Shown: positions 11,729 through 24,026 of the stretch, piece after piece
How positions within the stretch are numbered: the first letter of the stretch is position 1
How the letters are laid out: every line of letters begins with the position of its first letter
From: Megalonaias nervosa
Lineage: Eukaryota > Mollusca > Bivalvia > Unionida > Unionidae
Assembly (NCBI GenBank): GCA_016617855.1
Contig: JAECUM010003621.1
Location: 1 to 64,000, forward strand
Reading direction: 5' to 3'
DNA: 64,000 nucleotides
The notes under the pieces: model-generated
Told to the model about the DNA's origin: nothing
The model's input: the letters and a program-made list of their open reading frames with translations, nothing else
The model's database searches: none
Translations under genes and position numbers: made by a program

Positions 11729-11860
11729 CATTTACAGACACAGTTTCTTGACTTTCACTATATACCTAATTCAGTATTAACTACTCTCTCTCTCTCTCTC
11801 TCTCATGTACATTCACAGACACAGTTCATTGACTCTCACTATATACCTAATCCAGCATTC
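11640..11860. repeat. Duplicated block with two (CT)n tracts
   Basis: (CT)n tracts at about 11668-11723 and 11785-11803 sit in successive copies of a unit containing TATACCTAATT, GTACATT(C/T)ACAGACACAGTT and CACTATATACC. A third partial copy follows. Confidence 0.8.
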
Positions 11861-12134
11861 ACTGCTCTCCAACAGACATTCACTAACATTGTTGCTTTGT
11901 ACTTCATTCTTGAAATATTTACACTTTATATCTCATGTAAGTTTGAAATTAAAGCAAAGTTTGTATTTTTTCTCATTTATTATTACTTCATTAAAATGAA
12001 AATGTAATGAAATGTGAGAATCCTATATTGTCTGACAATCTAATATACAGTACATTTTCTTTTGTTATTACATCATTTCTTTGTCACTACACCGATTGGG
12101 AACAATCTAATCCCATCCTCAGAACATACCGATC

Positions 12135-12350
12135 TCCTAGACAGTCTTCTCTGAACACTGAGTAGACACTGTGGTATGCAAGCATGACTGTCACTTAACA
12201 ATGAGTTGCAACTTTGGTATACAAAAATTACTTTCTCTGAACACTAAGCGACACAGTGGTACACAAACATGACTTTCTCTGAACACTGTGGCATACAAAC
12301 ATGACTTTTTTTGAACACTGAGTTGACAAAGAAGTATACAAACATGAAAA
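12135..12350. repeat. Degenerate about 50-bp repeats
   Basis: TTCTCTGAACACTGAG...GTGGTATACAAACATGA recurs four to five times with deletions. Confidence 0.7.
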
Positions 12351-12699
12351 TTATGCTAAAATTTAACCCTTTCCTTGTTAGACATTGTGATTACTTTAAT
12401 AAAGAAGGATTTTCAATGGGATATAATTTTTTCCACCAAGATACTTGATACATTATTCAAAGTACCATGTCCCATCATAGTTCCATGGCAACTGTATTAT
12501 AATCATTATGTCTCTGATGATGTATTCCTGAAGTCCCAATAAAACAGCTTTTACTTTTGCCCAAAAAAAGAAGGAATACCAGCATTTTAATCTTTTCAGG
12601 TAATACTATATACTATGTCAGTAAAAGGTAATTTAATCTTTTTAATTCTATTCTGTTATTTTAATCTTGAAATCCCACTGAAACCTTGCCAGGATTGCA

Positions 12700-13135
12700 T
12701 TGCTTACTATTAACTGTACATTGCCAGACTCTTTACTGACTGTAATCTATAGTAACGGACTATTAGCTGCACATAACCACCTCTTTACACTCTGTAATCT
12801 ATGGTAATTGACTATTAGCTGCACATAACCTCATCTTTACTAACTGTAATCTAATGGTAATTGATTGTTATCTTTACATGGCCCAACCCCTTTAATATCT
12901 GTAACCTATGGTAATGGACTATTAGTGGCACAATGTAGCCTGACCTCTTCACTGTCTGTAATCAATGGCAAGGACTAGTAGTTGTACATAGCCTGAACTC
13001 TTTACTGTCTGTAATCAATGGCAAGGACTAGTAGCTGTACATAGCTTGAACTCTTTACTGCCTGTAATCTATGGCAAGGGACTGGTAGCTGTACACAGCC
13101 TGTCTGTAGTCTATGGTAATATTGGACTATTTATT
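12700..13135. repeat. About 60-bp minisatellite, about 7 copies
   Basis: Each unit contains CTCTTTACTGTCTGTAATC, then ATGGTAA or ATGGCAAGG, ACTA(T/G)TAG and TGTACATAGCC. Copies in the middle and right half are the most alike. Confidence 0.85.
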
Positions 13136-13139
13136 TAAG

Positions 13140-14730
13140 ATGTTGGCCAATCAATCTTGCTACAGTCATATACAGTATCAATAAATGATGAGGATTTGTT
13201 TTCATTTTTGCTGCCTCTGTAACAGCATTCCAAATTTCAGTGCCAATTAGTTATTATACTGGCTAGAGTAGGAAAAGGAGATTGCAAGTATAAATTAAGC
13301 ATGCATAACACACAAGAGGAAAGGGAGCAAAATGCTCTTGGGTTGTTACTTGGAATTGTTTCAAATGTATCGATTCCTGGCAGGAAATTTGAACGAAACC
13401 CTGTTTGATACAGGGTGTAATGAAAATCCAGTTGCTTCGATACATAACACTGATCAGAATTTAATAGATAATGCATATGGGAGTTGCCTTAAAACTTAAG
13501 GTTCCACAACTAGTGAGCAAAATTTCAGTCTCTATTTTACCTTATCCCATCTCAGAAAATTCTCTTATTAAGATTTCTCAGTGATTCAGTACAGTTCAGA
13601 GTCTTCCTTACAAAAGTAAAAATAATCATAAAAAATAATGTCAAATCAGTTGTTGTCAGGACATTCCATTTATGTCAGAGTGTTAGCATCATTTATCCTT
13701 GGGGTGATGAATGACAACTATTAGCAATGCGACATATTCAAGTCATACCCGTATGTCACAAAGTCAATTTTTGTCGTTATTTAAGCAAGATAAGGCCATA
13801 TCCATCAACTAAACATAGGTTAATTTATTATAAAAGCTATATACAACCATATCTTTAAAAACACTTAGAATATTTGCAAATTATTCCACTTGCAAAAAAG
13901 AACTTGCAGACTCATCTTAGATAATTCTGAAAACATCACAAAGCAGTGAATGATATTAAAATGTTATCAGTAAGTAAACAAATATATTTAAGAAAGGCTA
14001 GACTTATGTACAAGTTTCAAATAATATGGTTCCATTTTTGAAAATGTTAAAAAATGTAATTGAAAATTTATCAGACCCAAACCAGTTGACTTTTTTCTCC
14101 CAACAGATGCATTCATTCTAGGGTGGGATAGTGTTGCAGAAGAATCAAATCAGTCTTTTGTTAACTATTGTTATTGGTCAGTTGAAGAATCTAATTATCA
14201 TATAATTTATTTAGAACTTCATGCCACATCTCCTATGCCGAGGAATCTTTTTGTGTAAGGAAAAAACATACTGCAATAGATGTATATTGTCATATATTAA
14301 TAATATGGATGGTATACACTCAAGAGAAATGGATGATCTTTCAAGATCTATTTGATAATGGTGCCTCAAAAAGAGATCTTTATATTTCAATATCTACTGA
14401 CCAGGCGCTGACAATACTTTGCTGATTTCTATTCCATAATTTGTTCAACTCTATTGAGTAAATGTTAAAGAGAGACAGTTTTAGTGGGCTTTGCACTTTT
14501 TTCAACCACACATGGGTTTTTTGGTTTGCTTCTAGTTTAAATTTTCAAATTGTTAAATTTAATTGTCCAATGGAATCCGGGATCCGGAACTTTCAATTTT
14601 GATGCTTTTTCTTTCTCATGGCATGAATTTCAAACTTACATTATCTTGTATTACTAGGTAAATTATATAGTGTTGTTAACATGCCCATGTTCACAACATT
14701 ACAATCAGAACTGGTAGTCTAAACCACTTT
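13140..14730. other. Non-coding stretch
   Basis: No coding or repeat structure that I can support; isolated open frames under 80 codons lack motifs. Confidence 0.45.
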
Positions 14731-14731
14731 T

Positions 14732-14931
14732 ACCATATATACTCAGTTATAAATTAAGTCAAACTGCAAACAAAAAAGATCCTGATATGTCATACCATAA
14801 TGTGTCTGCAGATCAGGGTCTATCTTGTTTGTTCTACTGATTACTCCTAACAAACTACACAGACACAGATCTGCCAAAGCAGATCTGGGTCTGTGCAGTT
14901 TTAGTTGGACTCATAAGTGAGTGTATAAGGT
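14732..14931. mobile_element. Foldback MITE (200 bp)
   Basis: The left end ACCATATATACTCAGTTATAA, with AAGTCAAACTGCA inside it, is mirrored at the right end by TGCAGTTTTAGTTGGACT and CATAAGTGAGTGTATAAGGT, so the whole element folds on itself. GATCAGGGTCTAT and GCAGATCTGGGTCTGTG lie in the middle. A second copy of the same design is at 48259-48475. It has no coding capacity; the superfamily is unknown. Confidence 0.7.
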
Positions 14932-14939
14932 AATTATAA

Positions 14940-16415
14940 GGCTTATGTGCGGTGTAATGAAGCCACCTCAACAAATGTTTGCATTCACTTGGAATATCGG
15001 AAAAGTGCTAAAGTTTTTTAAGTAATTTTCCCTATAGAATGTAGAGCTTAAGTTGCTGTCATTCAAAACAGTGGCTCTTTTACTTTTCACAGCAGCAAGA
15101 GCACAACATTTGAATGCCATGAATATTCATAATATGTGTAAATCAAGCAATTATATTCTGTTTCATTTCTCTAATTTACTTAATACTTCTAGACACAGTT
15201 GAACTTTTTGTTTAAAAGTCTCTCATTTTCCAGAAGAAAGGGTTTGTCCTAAATACACAATTTTACATTAGCTTGACAGAACTCGCCATCTTAGGAAATG
15301 TGATCAGCTGATTTTGTCCTGTATTTTGAAAGTTGTTACAAGTAGCACATTAGCAAGGTGGTTGAAAGCAGTGCTACAGATGTCAGGCATTGATGACAGA
15401 TGTCAGGCATTGACAGGCAGTATTTTCAAGAACCTCATTCATGTCATTCAACATCTGCAGCCCAAACGTGAGCTTGTTCACTTCAGGAAATTATATTAAC
15501 AGCAGAATAGACCTTGGCAACAAAATTTCATGAATTCTTCTAATGGAATATAAATTTTAATACAAATGAAGAGACTTGAATTTTATCATTTTTTTTGGTC
15601 TTTATTTAAACATATTTATTTATACATACGAAGTCAAAGGCTTACAAGTAATAATGGATCCCCATCCAGGAACACTTTAGAAGTGACAGATTGGGGGTGG
15701 GGACAATATTGAAGTAAGCCAGAAGCTGAGCGTGTATAAACCCTTCCAATGATATGTTCCCACCCTATTATTATGTGCTATAGCCATCGATAACAGGATT
15801 AAAATATGACATGTGGAGGATGAACAGTTAGTTATATATGTCCTGTCACATATTTTGACTAATTTATACATGCTCAGCCCCAAAATACCCTAATAACGGT
15901 ACCTATACATCACATATTCTAAACTTATGCTTAGATGGAGCCGGCCCTTTTCCAAGTGTCTAAGTCAACAATGTTGACCAAAGGCAGCATACGGGGGGAT
16001 GACTATTGGGAGATACTTGATTTTGTACTGCAATGTAATATCACAACATCTTTGATTTGTGGTGTGCTGTGTGTATTTTAGATGCAGTTTCTACATTGCT
16101 TATTATTTCTGACCAACTCCATAATCCTTAAGAATGTGACATTTTGAAGGCATGACGAACATGCTATTGATTCTTTGTTTGTGAAGCAGGAGGTAAACGG
16201 GAAGTAATATTGGACTGCTTTGTTCTGTACTGCTACCAAACAAATTAAAGGAGTGCTACTGACAATTATCCCTCACTGTTCACATGTCTGGTAAATGATT
16301 GTATCATGACTTTGTCTTTGGAATAAAACTTAAGATCAGGGATAATCTATTCCAATTATTCCTGTTATATCTAGTCATTCCAATTAATATTGTTTTTTCA
16401 GGTCACTTCAATTAA
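14940..16415. other. Non-coding stretch
   Basis: Only a short duplication (ACAGATGTCAGGCATTGA, twice at 15376-15411). No supported genes. Confidence 0.45.
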
Positions 16416-16420
16416 TACAG

Positions 16421-16962
16421 TATGGGCTAATTCAAATGATTAAAACATAGCAAAGCTAGCACATCTTCAAAAAAGAGCATTTGGACTAATATCAATCCTG
16501 AAAGAAAGCAAGGAAAATTTAGCTGGCAAGTTACAAATATTACCTATTAAAGACAGAATCTGGTTGAGAAAAGCCAAATTAATGTACAGGATATCCAATA
16601 ATAGTGCTCCTGAATATTTACAATCACTATTCCAGTATGGGCTACCTGTTAATACACCCCACCTGTGATCCATGTCTACCAAACAGTATAAATTCCCAAA
16701 CCAAATAAGGAATTTAAATAAAAAAAAGTTCCCAATTCTCTGGAACTTTGCTCTGAAATAGTATTCCAGTTGAGATTAGAAATGCCCACTCTATTTCCTT
16801 CTTCCATACCCAATATATCCAGTGGCTTCAGGGATGCAGTTAAAATAAATAGATTCCTTAGTATGAGGGACTCAAGGTAGATTAGTTCTTCAGCTAATTG
16901 TGTTACCCTCTTTAAATAAAGTCATTATTATTATTATTGTTATTATTATTATTATTATTAAT
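16421..16962 (+). mobile_element. LINE 3' end (ORF2 C-terminus and (ATT)n tail)
   Basis: The frame reads VWANSND, a stop, then NIAKLAHLQKRAFGLI, LQILPIKDRIWLRKAKLMY and NNSAPEYLQSLF. These are the segments that close ORF2 of CR1/jockey/I-like non-LTR elements after the RT domain. A stop follows at about 16666, but homologous sequence (FPILWNFAL) goes on. The 3' end is CTCTTTAAATAAAGTCATTATT, running into an ATT repeat. The flanks TTAATACAGT (left) and TTAATCCAGT (right) look like an imperfect target duplication. It is 5'-truncated, as usual for LINEs. Confidence 0.8.
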
Positions 16963-17179
16963 CCAGTTTTATCAAGACATTCCAATTAATCTGTCACTCC
17001 AACTAGTCGTGTTTTACCAAGTCACATTACCTCATAAAACAACGCATGCAAAGTAGTGGATGACTATATGATGGGAAAGCTGTTAATCAGGGGTCAAGCT
17101 AGACTTTAATTTTAGGGAGGAGTGACTTCTCCTTTTGGACAGAACAGGGAGAAGTGAGTACCGAACAGGAAGAAGTGGA

Positions 17180-17180
<1 letters not shown>

Positions 17181-17241
<61 letters not shown>
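17181..17241. repeat. (AT)n microsatellite
   Basis: About 30 AT units following GGATGC. Confidence 0.95.
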
Positions 17242-17242
<1 letters not shown>

Positions 17243-17249
17243 GTGTGTT

Positions 17250-18110
17250 TGTGTGTTGTTTTCATTCTCTTATCTGAATTGTGCCCTCTGTTTCCCAGTA
17301 TGCATATGTGTATTTAATATTGGTTTTAAGCAATATATAATGTGTCAAATTTTGAAGAAGTACTGAATCTTCAAGTTGAATAAATTGTGCATTAAAATTT
17401 TATCATAGTCAAGCCAGAAAAGTCTTTGAGAAAGGTCACTTTGATATTTCCCTTATTTCATCTCTGAAACATAAAGGGACCTACATTAAGGTTCAGCAGA
17501 ACTGACTGTAATGCTATCATGGGAAAGTACAGTAGGGTTACCTACCGTATCTGTTTGGAAAGGACCTCATGTCAAATAATTGATCTTCAAAGGAAAGTTT
17601 ATTGCATCGTATTCTAGGCTGTAAAAATCTGATGAAAGACATGATCATTTTGGGGGAAATTTAGGAACAGTTTCTTTTGATTGGTCAGTTAAAATTAAGG
17701 TCTACACTTTGGAAGTTATGGGAGTTTAAATTTACCGACCTTAGTCAAAATTAGTTAGTCAGAAATCTTGTTTGAGAGAAGACAGGTTGACTCCATGGGA
17801 AACCTAAAAGAATAGTGTTTTCCCTCGTTAACAAGTAAAGAGGCCAGATAGCTGTCTTGAAAGGAAAAGACAGGCTATAGTACTAGGATGCATGGTTTGT
17901 GTGGAAAAGAAACAGCATTAAGGTACACAATTTTAATTTCCATGTAATTTTTTATTTTGTTTGTTTTGTTCTAGGCAAATGTGTTTGATATGACTATGAT
18001 CCATACTATGTGTCGTTCATTCAATTTTGTAGAAACTTGCTGAGATGCTAGAGTTGTTATGCAATTTATTTCTTTAATTTTACAGTTATTAGTTCATTGA
18101 TAGAATTGAT
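17250..18110. other. Non-coding stretch
   Basis: No coding or structured element identified. Confidence 0.45.
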
Positions 18111-18120
18111 GGATTGCATG

Positions 18121-18250
18121 TAATCCACATATTCAAATGTGTAGTATTTCATAGGGATTTATGATGCAATCCAAATATTCAAATGTGTAGTATTTCATAG
18201 GGATTTATGAATTAACCCAAATATTCAAATGTGTAGAATTTTTTATGGTT
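18121..18250. repeat. About 53-bp tandem repeat, 3 copies
   Basis: CAAATATTCAAATGTGTAGTA, with TTTCATAGGGATTTATGA, occurs twice almost exactly and a third time diverged (first copy begins CCACATATTC). Confidence 0.85.
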
Positions 18251-20190
18251 ATACGAAGTAATTTCCTTTGTCTGTAGGACGAGCCTGGTTATTGTGAATT
18301 AATGATGATTGCATATTTGTATATGATTTTGTAATGCTTAAATGATTTGCAGGTTATTGGTTACTGTAAGTTAGAATTTAGTGAATCTTATGCAATAGTA
18401 ATCGAGCATTTATCTTATTGAGTGGAACTGACTAGCTAGATGTAAGAAGATGTATAGTAGCGTATGCTGATATATATACGGCAGCATTATTTGTATACAG
18501 TGCACGTATTAATTTCTAGTCAATCACTGCGAGAAGCGAGGGCGATGAACTGTTTAATTAAGGTCAGACTTGGATGTATATTGCAATAGTCATTTGTAAC
18601 TAGAGATAACGATGGTACCTTACCTCAAATACAGTAAATTTGTAAGGACTGTTAATCGTTAAGGTCATCTTATGTCAGAATTTATGCAGTGTGGATAGCT
18701 AATTATGCTTCTGAGTAACGTGAGAGAATTTATATATGTGGATAGATGGTGATACACATAGAACTTTAGTCATAATCTTGTCATTTAAGGGAACAGCTTA
18801 TATCCCTCCCCGAGAACCCGATGAGGACAGTCCAAGAGGGAAGTCCACAAATAATAAGTTTGGAATAGAAAGGGGTCAGAGAAAGAACCAAGCATACATG
18901 CACAGACGTGGGATACACAGTCAAGAGTGGAACAATGCCAGGTGATGAAAATCGGGCGTGGACATTGTACTCTTTTCACCACTGGTTACTATGATGAACG
19001 AATCCGTAAATTGAATACTGCTATTAAATTCCATTAATGTAAACCTGTTGGATTGAAATTGCAATTTCTAGCTTATGTATTAATTGATTAAAAAAAAATT
19101 TTTTTTATTGTTTAAGGGGGCTTGTATTTGTTTATTTCTTCTCAATAGTCTCGCTCAGTTCTCTGTTAACGTTCTATCTATTCACTCACACTGGGCAATG
19201 ACATCGAGGGAGGTCACCCTCTAGATAACGATTGCCAAATCAATTAACAGAGGGGCACACCACACAACACGACACCCCTTTACACAATACTTTATTTTCA
19301 CGTAGAAAATTTTCTAAGTTACATCTATAGCATAAACACATTTAGTGTATGTTTAAAAACTATCATATTCATATTCAGCATAATTTGGCAATATGACTTA
19401 AAAAGAGAACAAAAGAAGCTATATATTGTAATTAATTTTAACTGAGTAACTAGATTACAGTATTGTAATTGCTAGTTAGTACAAATGCTTAATCAATTAC
19501 CCTTAATCAAGAATTTTTTTTTACTTTCTAAAAGTTCACTATAAAATGGCATTTGAGAGCAAATGCACACATCTTTCTGATCATACTGTTCATCCTAATT
19601 TCTTTGTTTCAGATAAAACTTTAATATAACTGTTCATAGACAGCACACTGAAGAATTAAAGTCAGTATATGAATGAACCAAACCCTTTTTTCAACCAAAT
19701 TGACACAGCCAACATGCAAGTGCATCTATATTTAGAAAAAGGGGTTTTCTTAATGTAACCACTCAGCAGTTTATACTATACAACAATGGATTTTTCTTGT
19801 GTTTAATATAATGTATTGAGCAAAACAAAACCCTGTAATTGTTTTATTGCATGTACTTTCATACCATCATGTATAAATATTCCTGCATGAACAGTATGGT
19901 ACATTATTTTATTTAGCAAAAATCACTGCAAGGAACCCAATGCACTGTCCTATTGTTGAGAATGTGTGACTGTACTATTGAGGAGCATGTGTGACTGTAT
20001 TCTTGTTGAGTATTTGTGACTGTATTATTATTGTAAACAATTGTAATTATTCTCTCTAAAACAAAGACTGTTAAAAGATAAAGTTAATTTAAATGTAAAT
20101 TTTTTTTTTATGCCTTATAGTTTGCCTTGTAAATGAAACTGTAGCCTGATAGTGTCATTGCATTTATGTACTCAATAATGTTCACCTGCA
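18251..20190. other. Unassigned non-coding stretch
   Basis: 18440-19270 contains a TATATATACGG box, a GGGCGATGAACTG stretch and a higher-complexity 130-bp block at 19140-19270. It may be a fragment of an unrecognised element, but no polymerase or terminal repeat confirms this. At 19955-20030 a GTGTGACTGTA motif is repeated three times. Confidence 0.35.
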
Positions 20191-20199
20191 CCATTTGTC

Positions 20200-20960
20200 C
20201 CCTTTCTATCCTACTGCAAATCATAGTTCTGGTACTTCTGCGTCTACAATTTCCATAGACTCTGAGAAGTGGCATCATTTGAGACAACCAAATGCTAGTA
20301 AATTAATTAATAGCTATTTCATTTCAGTAATTTCTCCAGGATTTCACCTATGGGGAATTCCCCTCTGGCATTTTCATAAGGAGCATCCACATTACAGAAC
20401 AGAGAGGTCAGCTTTGGACATGTCAGTAGATTGCAAAAGCTGATCAGAAGCTTTTCCTTTACATCAGGAGAATTTTCACTAACCTGATCTTTTGCATGCA
20501 AATGGACAAAACTGATAACTACTAAGCAAATTTCCTTTTTCTGTATTATGATATTCACATCATCTCATCACATTAGTCCTTTCACAGTAACTTGTTGCCT
20601 TATATACTCTCCTAAGCAGCACAAGCATTTTTAAATTTCTTAGTAGATCATTGCCTGGATTAGATTTGTGGCTGTCCTCATCACTGTTGATCTCAACACT
20701 TAGCAGATAATGCATCATTACTAGATCCAGGTATCCTCTGAAATCAGCCAGAATTTTCTGCAGAGTCCACCAAGAAGTTGAAATTGTTTGCTACCTGTGG
20801 GATGATTCAGGTTGCTAACTGCCTGCCAGAATTGCTCAAAATCCATGCTATCTGGTTTGAATTTGGTAAGTTCTTCTTGAAACTGACTATACAGGAATGA
20901 CAGAATGCATATTCATGTCCCAATGAACTTGATTAGCATTGAGAGATAATTATGCTGCTT
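20200..20960 (-). pseudogene. Frameshifted coding block, unidentified protein
   Basis: On the minus strand the block reads as consecutive protein-like segments in changing frames: SFLYSQFQEELTKFKPD then DFEQFWQAVSNLNHP (20890-20790), ILADFRGYLDLVMMHYLLSV with a charged stretch (20765-20600), and VKEKLLISFCNLLTCPKLTS with PYENARGEFPIGEILEKLLK (20545-20319). Single-base shifts separate the segments near 20780 and 20555, and a stop follows LEKLLK. Composition is that of a globular helical protein, not a retroelement I recognise. It may be a processed pseudogene, or downstream exon sequence of the tandem-PDZ gene on the same strand, decayed or mis-assembled. No function assigned. Confidence 0.5.
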
Positions 20961-21997
20961 AATGTCTTTAATATTTGTGAATAACTACTAATCAAACATA
21001 GTATAATCCAATGATTACTATTAGGTTGTTGTCTGATAAATTAGCAATTACAGTGAGATGTTCTCATAAGCCAGTTTGCAGTGGCATGATCATGGAAAGT
21101 CTACCCCATAAATACACAACATTAGAAGCAAGGTAAGACACACTCACTCCAAATGAAAAATGTTTGTTCTGGATTTTATAAAATAATAATTTTAAATATG
21201 TGGTAGATTTGAATGAGTAATGGGACAGATGGGAGACACCCCTCATCTCAGCAGGAAATCCCATACGTATGAAGAAGGGATTTTCAATTTTAAGGGGATC
21301 AGGTATTATATGAAAACAGTATCTATAAACAGACTTGTTTATGTAAGTTTCAACAAATGTGTGTGATAAATTTTTTAAAGTAAACATTAAACTTACATTT
21401 ATCTTCATTATCAGCACATGTCAGCAATCACGTTAGTAATCACATGTTATGACAATGGCACATCAAGTCATATAAAATAATTCTGTATGAAAAAGCAGAG
21501 ACATTACTATAGAATACTGAACACTGCATATCTGTAACTGTGCATCATCACCATGAGTTGTTGTTAAAAGGCTTGTAACAACGATAATAAATGAAAGCAA
21601 ACAGTAACTTAATAAGCGCCTGATTATGGCAGCTGATCAAGACCTCAAGAGCTTACATTGATCAGTGCTGACATCAATGAATGTTACAGGTTTTGTTATA
21701 CAGCTTTGATGACATCAGTGAATGTTACAGGATTTATTATGCTTATGGCAAATTGATTTTGCTTGGCTTCTCATGTACACTCATTTTTAAGGGGAGTTTG
21801 CACAATCACACATCCTGAAGAAAACACTGCATTAAATAATTTTGCATCATAGTCTTAACTGTTCAAATATTTGGAAATATAGTTTTAATCACTAAATGTA
21901 TAAAAAAGCAATATGCTTGAGTTAACAGTTTTGATTTACACTAATTACTATTTTAAAAACCTTCTTTTACTGGCTGTATAACATTTACAGTATTTAC

Positions 21998-22197
21998 CTT
22001 TCCATGAAAATCTCTTGCCCTTTGTACCCTACTTCCACTGGAGATTGCTTGATTTTTGACTTGGGTGATTGGTTTGGTTACACGTCTGCCAACTGGGATG
22101 ATGGACATCATGACTCTCCTAGAGTGGCTAGCCAAAATTGGTTTGATCTCCTCTGGGCCAAAAATGGGTCTGCCATTCACTTCCAAAATAATGTCAC
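21998..22197 (-). CDS. Tandem-PDZ protein, exon with the end of PDZ domain 2
   Basis: Minus strand. The acceptor TTTCTATTCCAG (CAG at 22200-22198) opens the exon with GT, which completes the Gly codon begun by the upstream exon (CCT-G then GT), giving GLRPG-DIILEVNGRP. The exon codes the second half of a PDZ domain (DIILEVNGRPIFGPEEIKP, then RVMMSIIPVGR) plus a basic tail, and ends at a GGAAAG/GTAAAT donor (GT at 21997-21996) in phase 0. PDZ domains bind C-terminal peptides of membrane and signalling proteins. Reading on past the donor meets a stop after 14 codons, so either the gene has further exons at lower coordinates or an isoform ends here. Confidence 0.8.
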
Positions 22198-23102
22198 CTG
22201 GAATAGAAACACAGAACAATACAAAATATCAATAAGAGCATTACATCTTTTTGCTATTTTCAAGTATGAGAAATGATAAAGTAGATTTTAACCATTTCAA
22301 TCATAAATAAAATGTACACTGAACATCTAAACTTTATCATGATATATGTTTATTTTCAGATCTGACTCAATAGGACTCCAATTAATACAGCTGTTACAAT
22401 GATATCATACAACAGGGGTGAAGTCTATTCACTTATTAATTCCTTTCCATTTAGGAGTTCTGAGTAATCTTTACTGTTGGGCAGATCCAGTAAAAGAGAT
22501 ATAAAAAAATGTGAATTCTCTATTTTTCATGGGTTACCAACTGTTGTCAATTTTGTGCTTGCTAGAAACTACAAATTTACACACCAGATGAACAATAATC
22601 CTTCTGTGAAAATAAGACTTCCCAAATCTGCAGATGTATGTACAAAGGAACAGGTCATTTTCATATAAGCATTAAACATCATGCAGCAAATGCCTACTCA
22701 AAATAAATAAATGCAGAAATACTAATTTTGCATAACAAGTGGCTATTCTCCATAAATTCACAGTATTTGAATGGATAATATCAATATTCATGTATTTCAA
22801 CATAATAAAGTGTAACATTAATGTCCATATATTTCAAGATACTAAAATGTAACATTATTGTACATGTATTTTAATATAATAAAGTGTAACATTAGTGTAC
22901 ATGTATTTCAACATGATAAAATGTAACATTGAACACATTTCAATATAACAAAGTGCAACATTAATGTACATGTATTTCAACATAATAAAGTGCAATAAAT
23001 GCATTGTTTGATGCTGTGATGAACCTGAACAAACTGATATTAATTTAACAATTAAGAATTAGTACTCTCTTGGCAAAATGTTACTATCAAATGGTCTATT
23101 AC
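22198..23102 (-). other. Intron between the PDZ exons, with a tandem array
   Basis: Donor GTAATAG, acceptor TTCTATTCCAG. It contains about six degenerate units of roughly 40 bp at 22750-23000 (AATAAAGTGTAACATTAATG, then TACATGTATTTCAACAT). Confidence 0.75.
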
Positions 23103-23521
23103 CAGGCCTCAATCCTGCTTGTTCAGCAGGTCCCTCATTCTCGACATCTCGAACTGTAACTGGTTTTCCTTCTTCTAGGTTAAATCCCAGACCAATGGTT
23201 TTGCTCCCAACTATCTCAAAGTGAAGGAGTCTGGATACAACACCAAGTGTTGGTGGCTGTGTACAACTATGTCTTGCTATTTTTTGAAGGGTGTCCACAG
23301 ACAAGTTTGTGACATCATGTCCATCTAGTTCCAAAATATGATCTCCTGGTAGTAATCCTGCTCTGAAGGCAACACTTCCTTTCTCCACAAATAGAACAAA
23401 GGTGGGGCCGTCTCCTATAATCTCAAAACCAAATTGCCGAGGCCACTTTTGAGACAGTTTCAAAGGCATCTTTGAATATGTCATACTGTCAGTCACATGA
23501 AAATTTGGATCACTTATTTCC
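23103..23521 (-). CDS. Tandem-PDZ protein, exon with PDZ 1 and the start of PDZ 2
   Basis: Minus strand. From the proposed acceptor TTTACAG (CAG at 23524-23522), or as the tail of a longer exon reaching 23692, the frame is open to the donor G/GTAATA. PDZ 1: FGFEIIGDGPTFVLFVEKGS (carboxylate-binding loop degenerate FGF), then AFRAGLLPGDHILELDG, with a beta strand near LGVVSRLLHFEIV. PDZ 2 starts at once (GLGFNLEEGKPVTVRDVENE, then AEQAGLRPG). The exon junction inside GLRPGD is phase-matched with 21998-22197. Two PDZ domains this close suggest a supramodule. I do not recognise the ortholog; tandem-PDZ signalling proteins such as P-Rex-type GEFs are one possibility, unproven. Confidence 0.8.
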
Positions 23522-23692
23522 CTGTAAACTCATTACATTTCCTCAATTTATTTAAATGTGCATGCTTCACCTTATCACCTTGCAAGAAATGATTAATGCC
23601 AGCATTAATAAAAATTAATGAAGAAATTTTCTGCCATGGCATCCTCATTTTCTTGCATCAGTGCTAACAAATGCACCAATGTTTCTAACCAT
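23522..23692 (-). pseudogene. Coding-like upstream part of the PDZ exon, two frameshifts
   Basis: After a good acceptor (GTCTTACAG, G at 23693) the minus strand reads WLETLVHLLALMQENEDAMA and ENFFINF. It then continues, only if one T of a T5 run is ignored, as NAGINHFLQGDKVKHAHLNK and LRKCNEFTG, and joins the PDZ frame (SDPNFHVTDSMTYSK) only if one base is restored in GGGAAA. Both shifts sit in homopolymers. This could be an alpha-helical module preceding the PDZ pair. Either the assembly carries indels, or the exon really starts at 23521 and this is decayed sequence. Confidence 0.5.
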
Positions 23693-24026
23693 CTGTAAGA
23701 CTGGTATATAGATGAACCAGTATCTGAAATATAAAGATATGAACAATTAAACTTAAAGCAATTTTCCCTCAGATATCTTCATTTTATAAGATTTTTTTGT
23801 TAATAAAGTCATCAAAGTTTTAACATAAACTGATTCAAGGCAAAACTTCAAAATACCAATAGTGCATCTAATTCTGTCAGTCTGTATCATTGTCTGTAAC
23901 AACTTTAGTTCATGAAAAGACTGTTTTATGCAAAAAAGACATGAAATGCAAATATATGCTTTTTGACTGTGAAAATATGAAACCACTGTCTGAGATCTTC
24001 AGTATTGATCAGCTGTGAGGATCAAT

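Noticed and set aside
21064..21417. 117-codon minus-strand frame
   Set aside because: No motif, no splice sites, unconvincing composition; likely chance in AT-rich DNA or an unrecognised repeat.
23103..23521. Assignment of the PDZ gene to delphilin (GRID2IP) or another named PDZ protein
   Set aside because: The motifs did not match what I know of those proteins closely enough, and no formin or RGS domain is visible.
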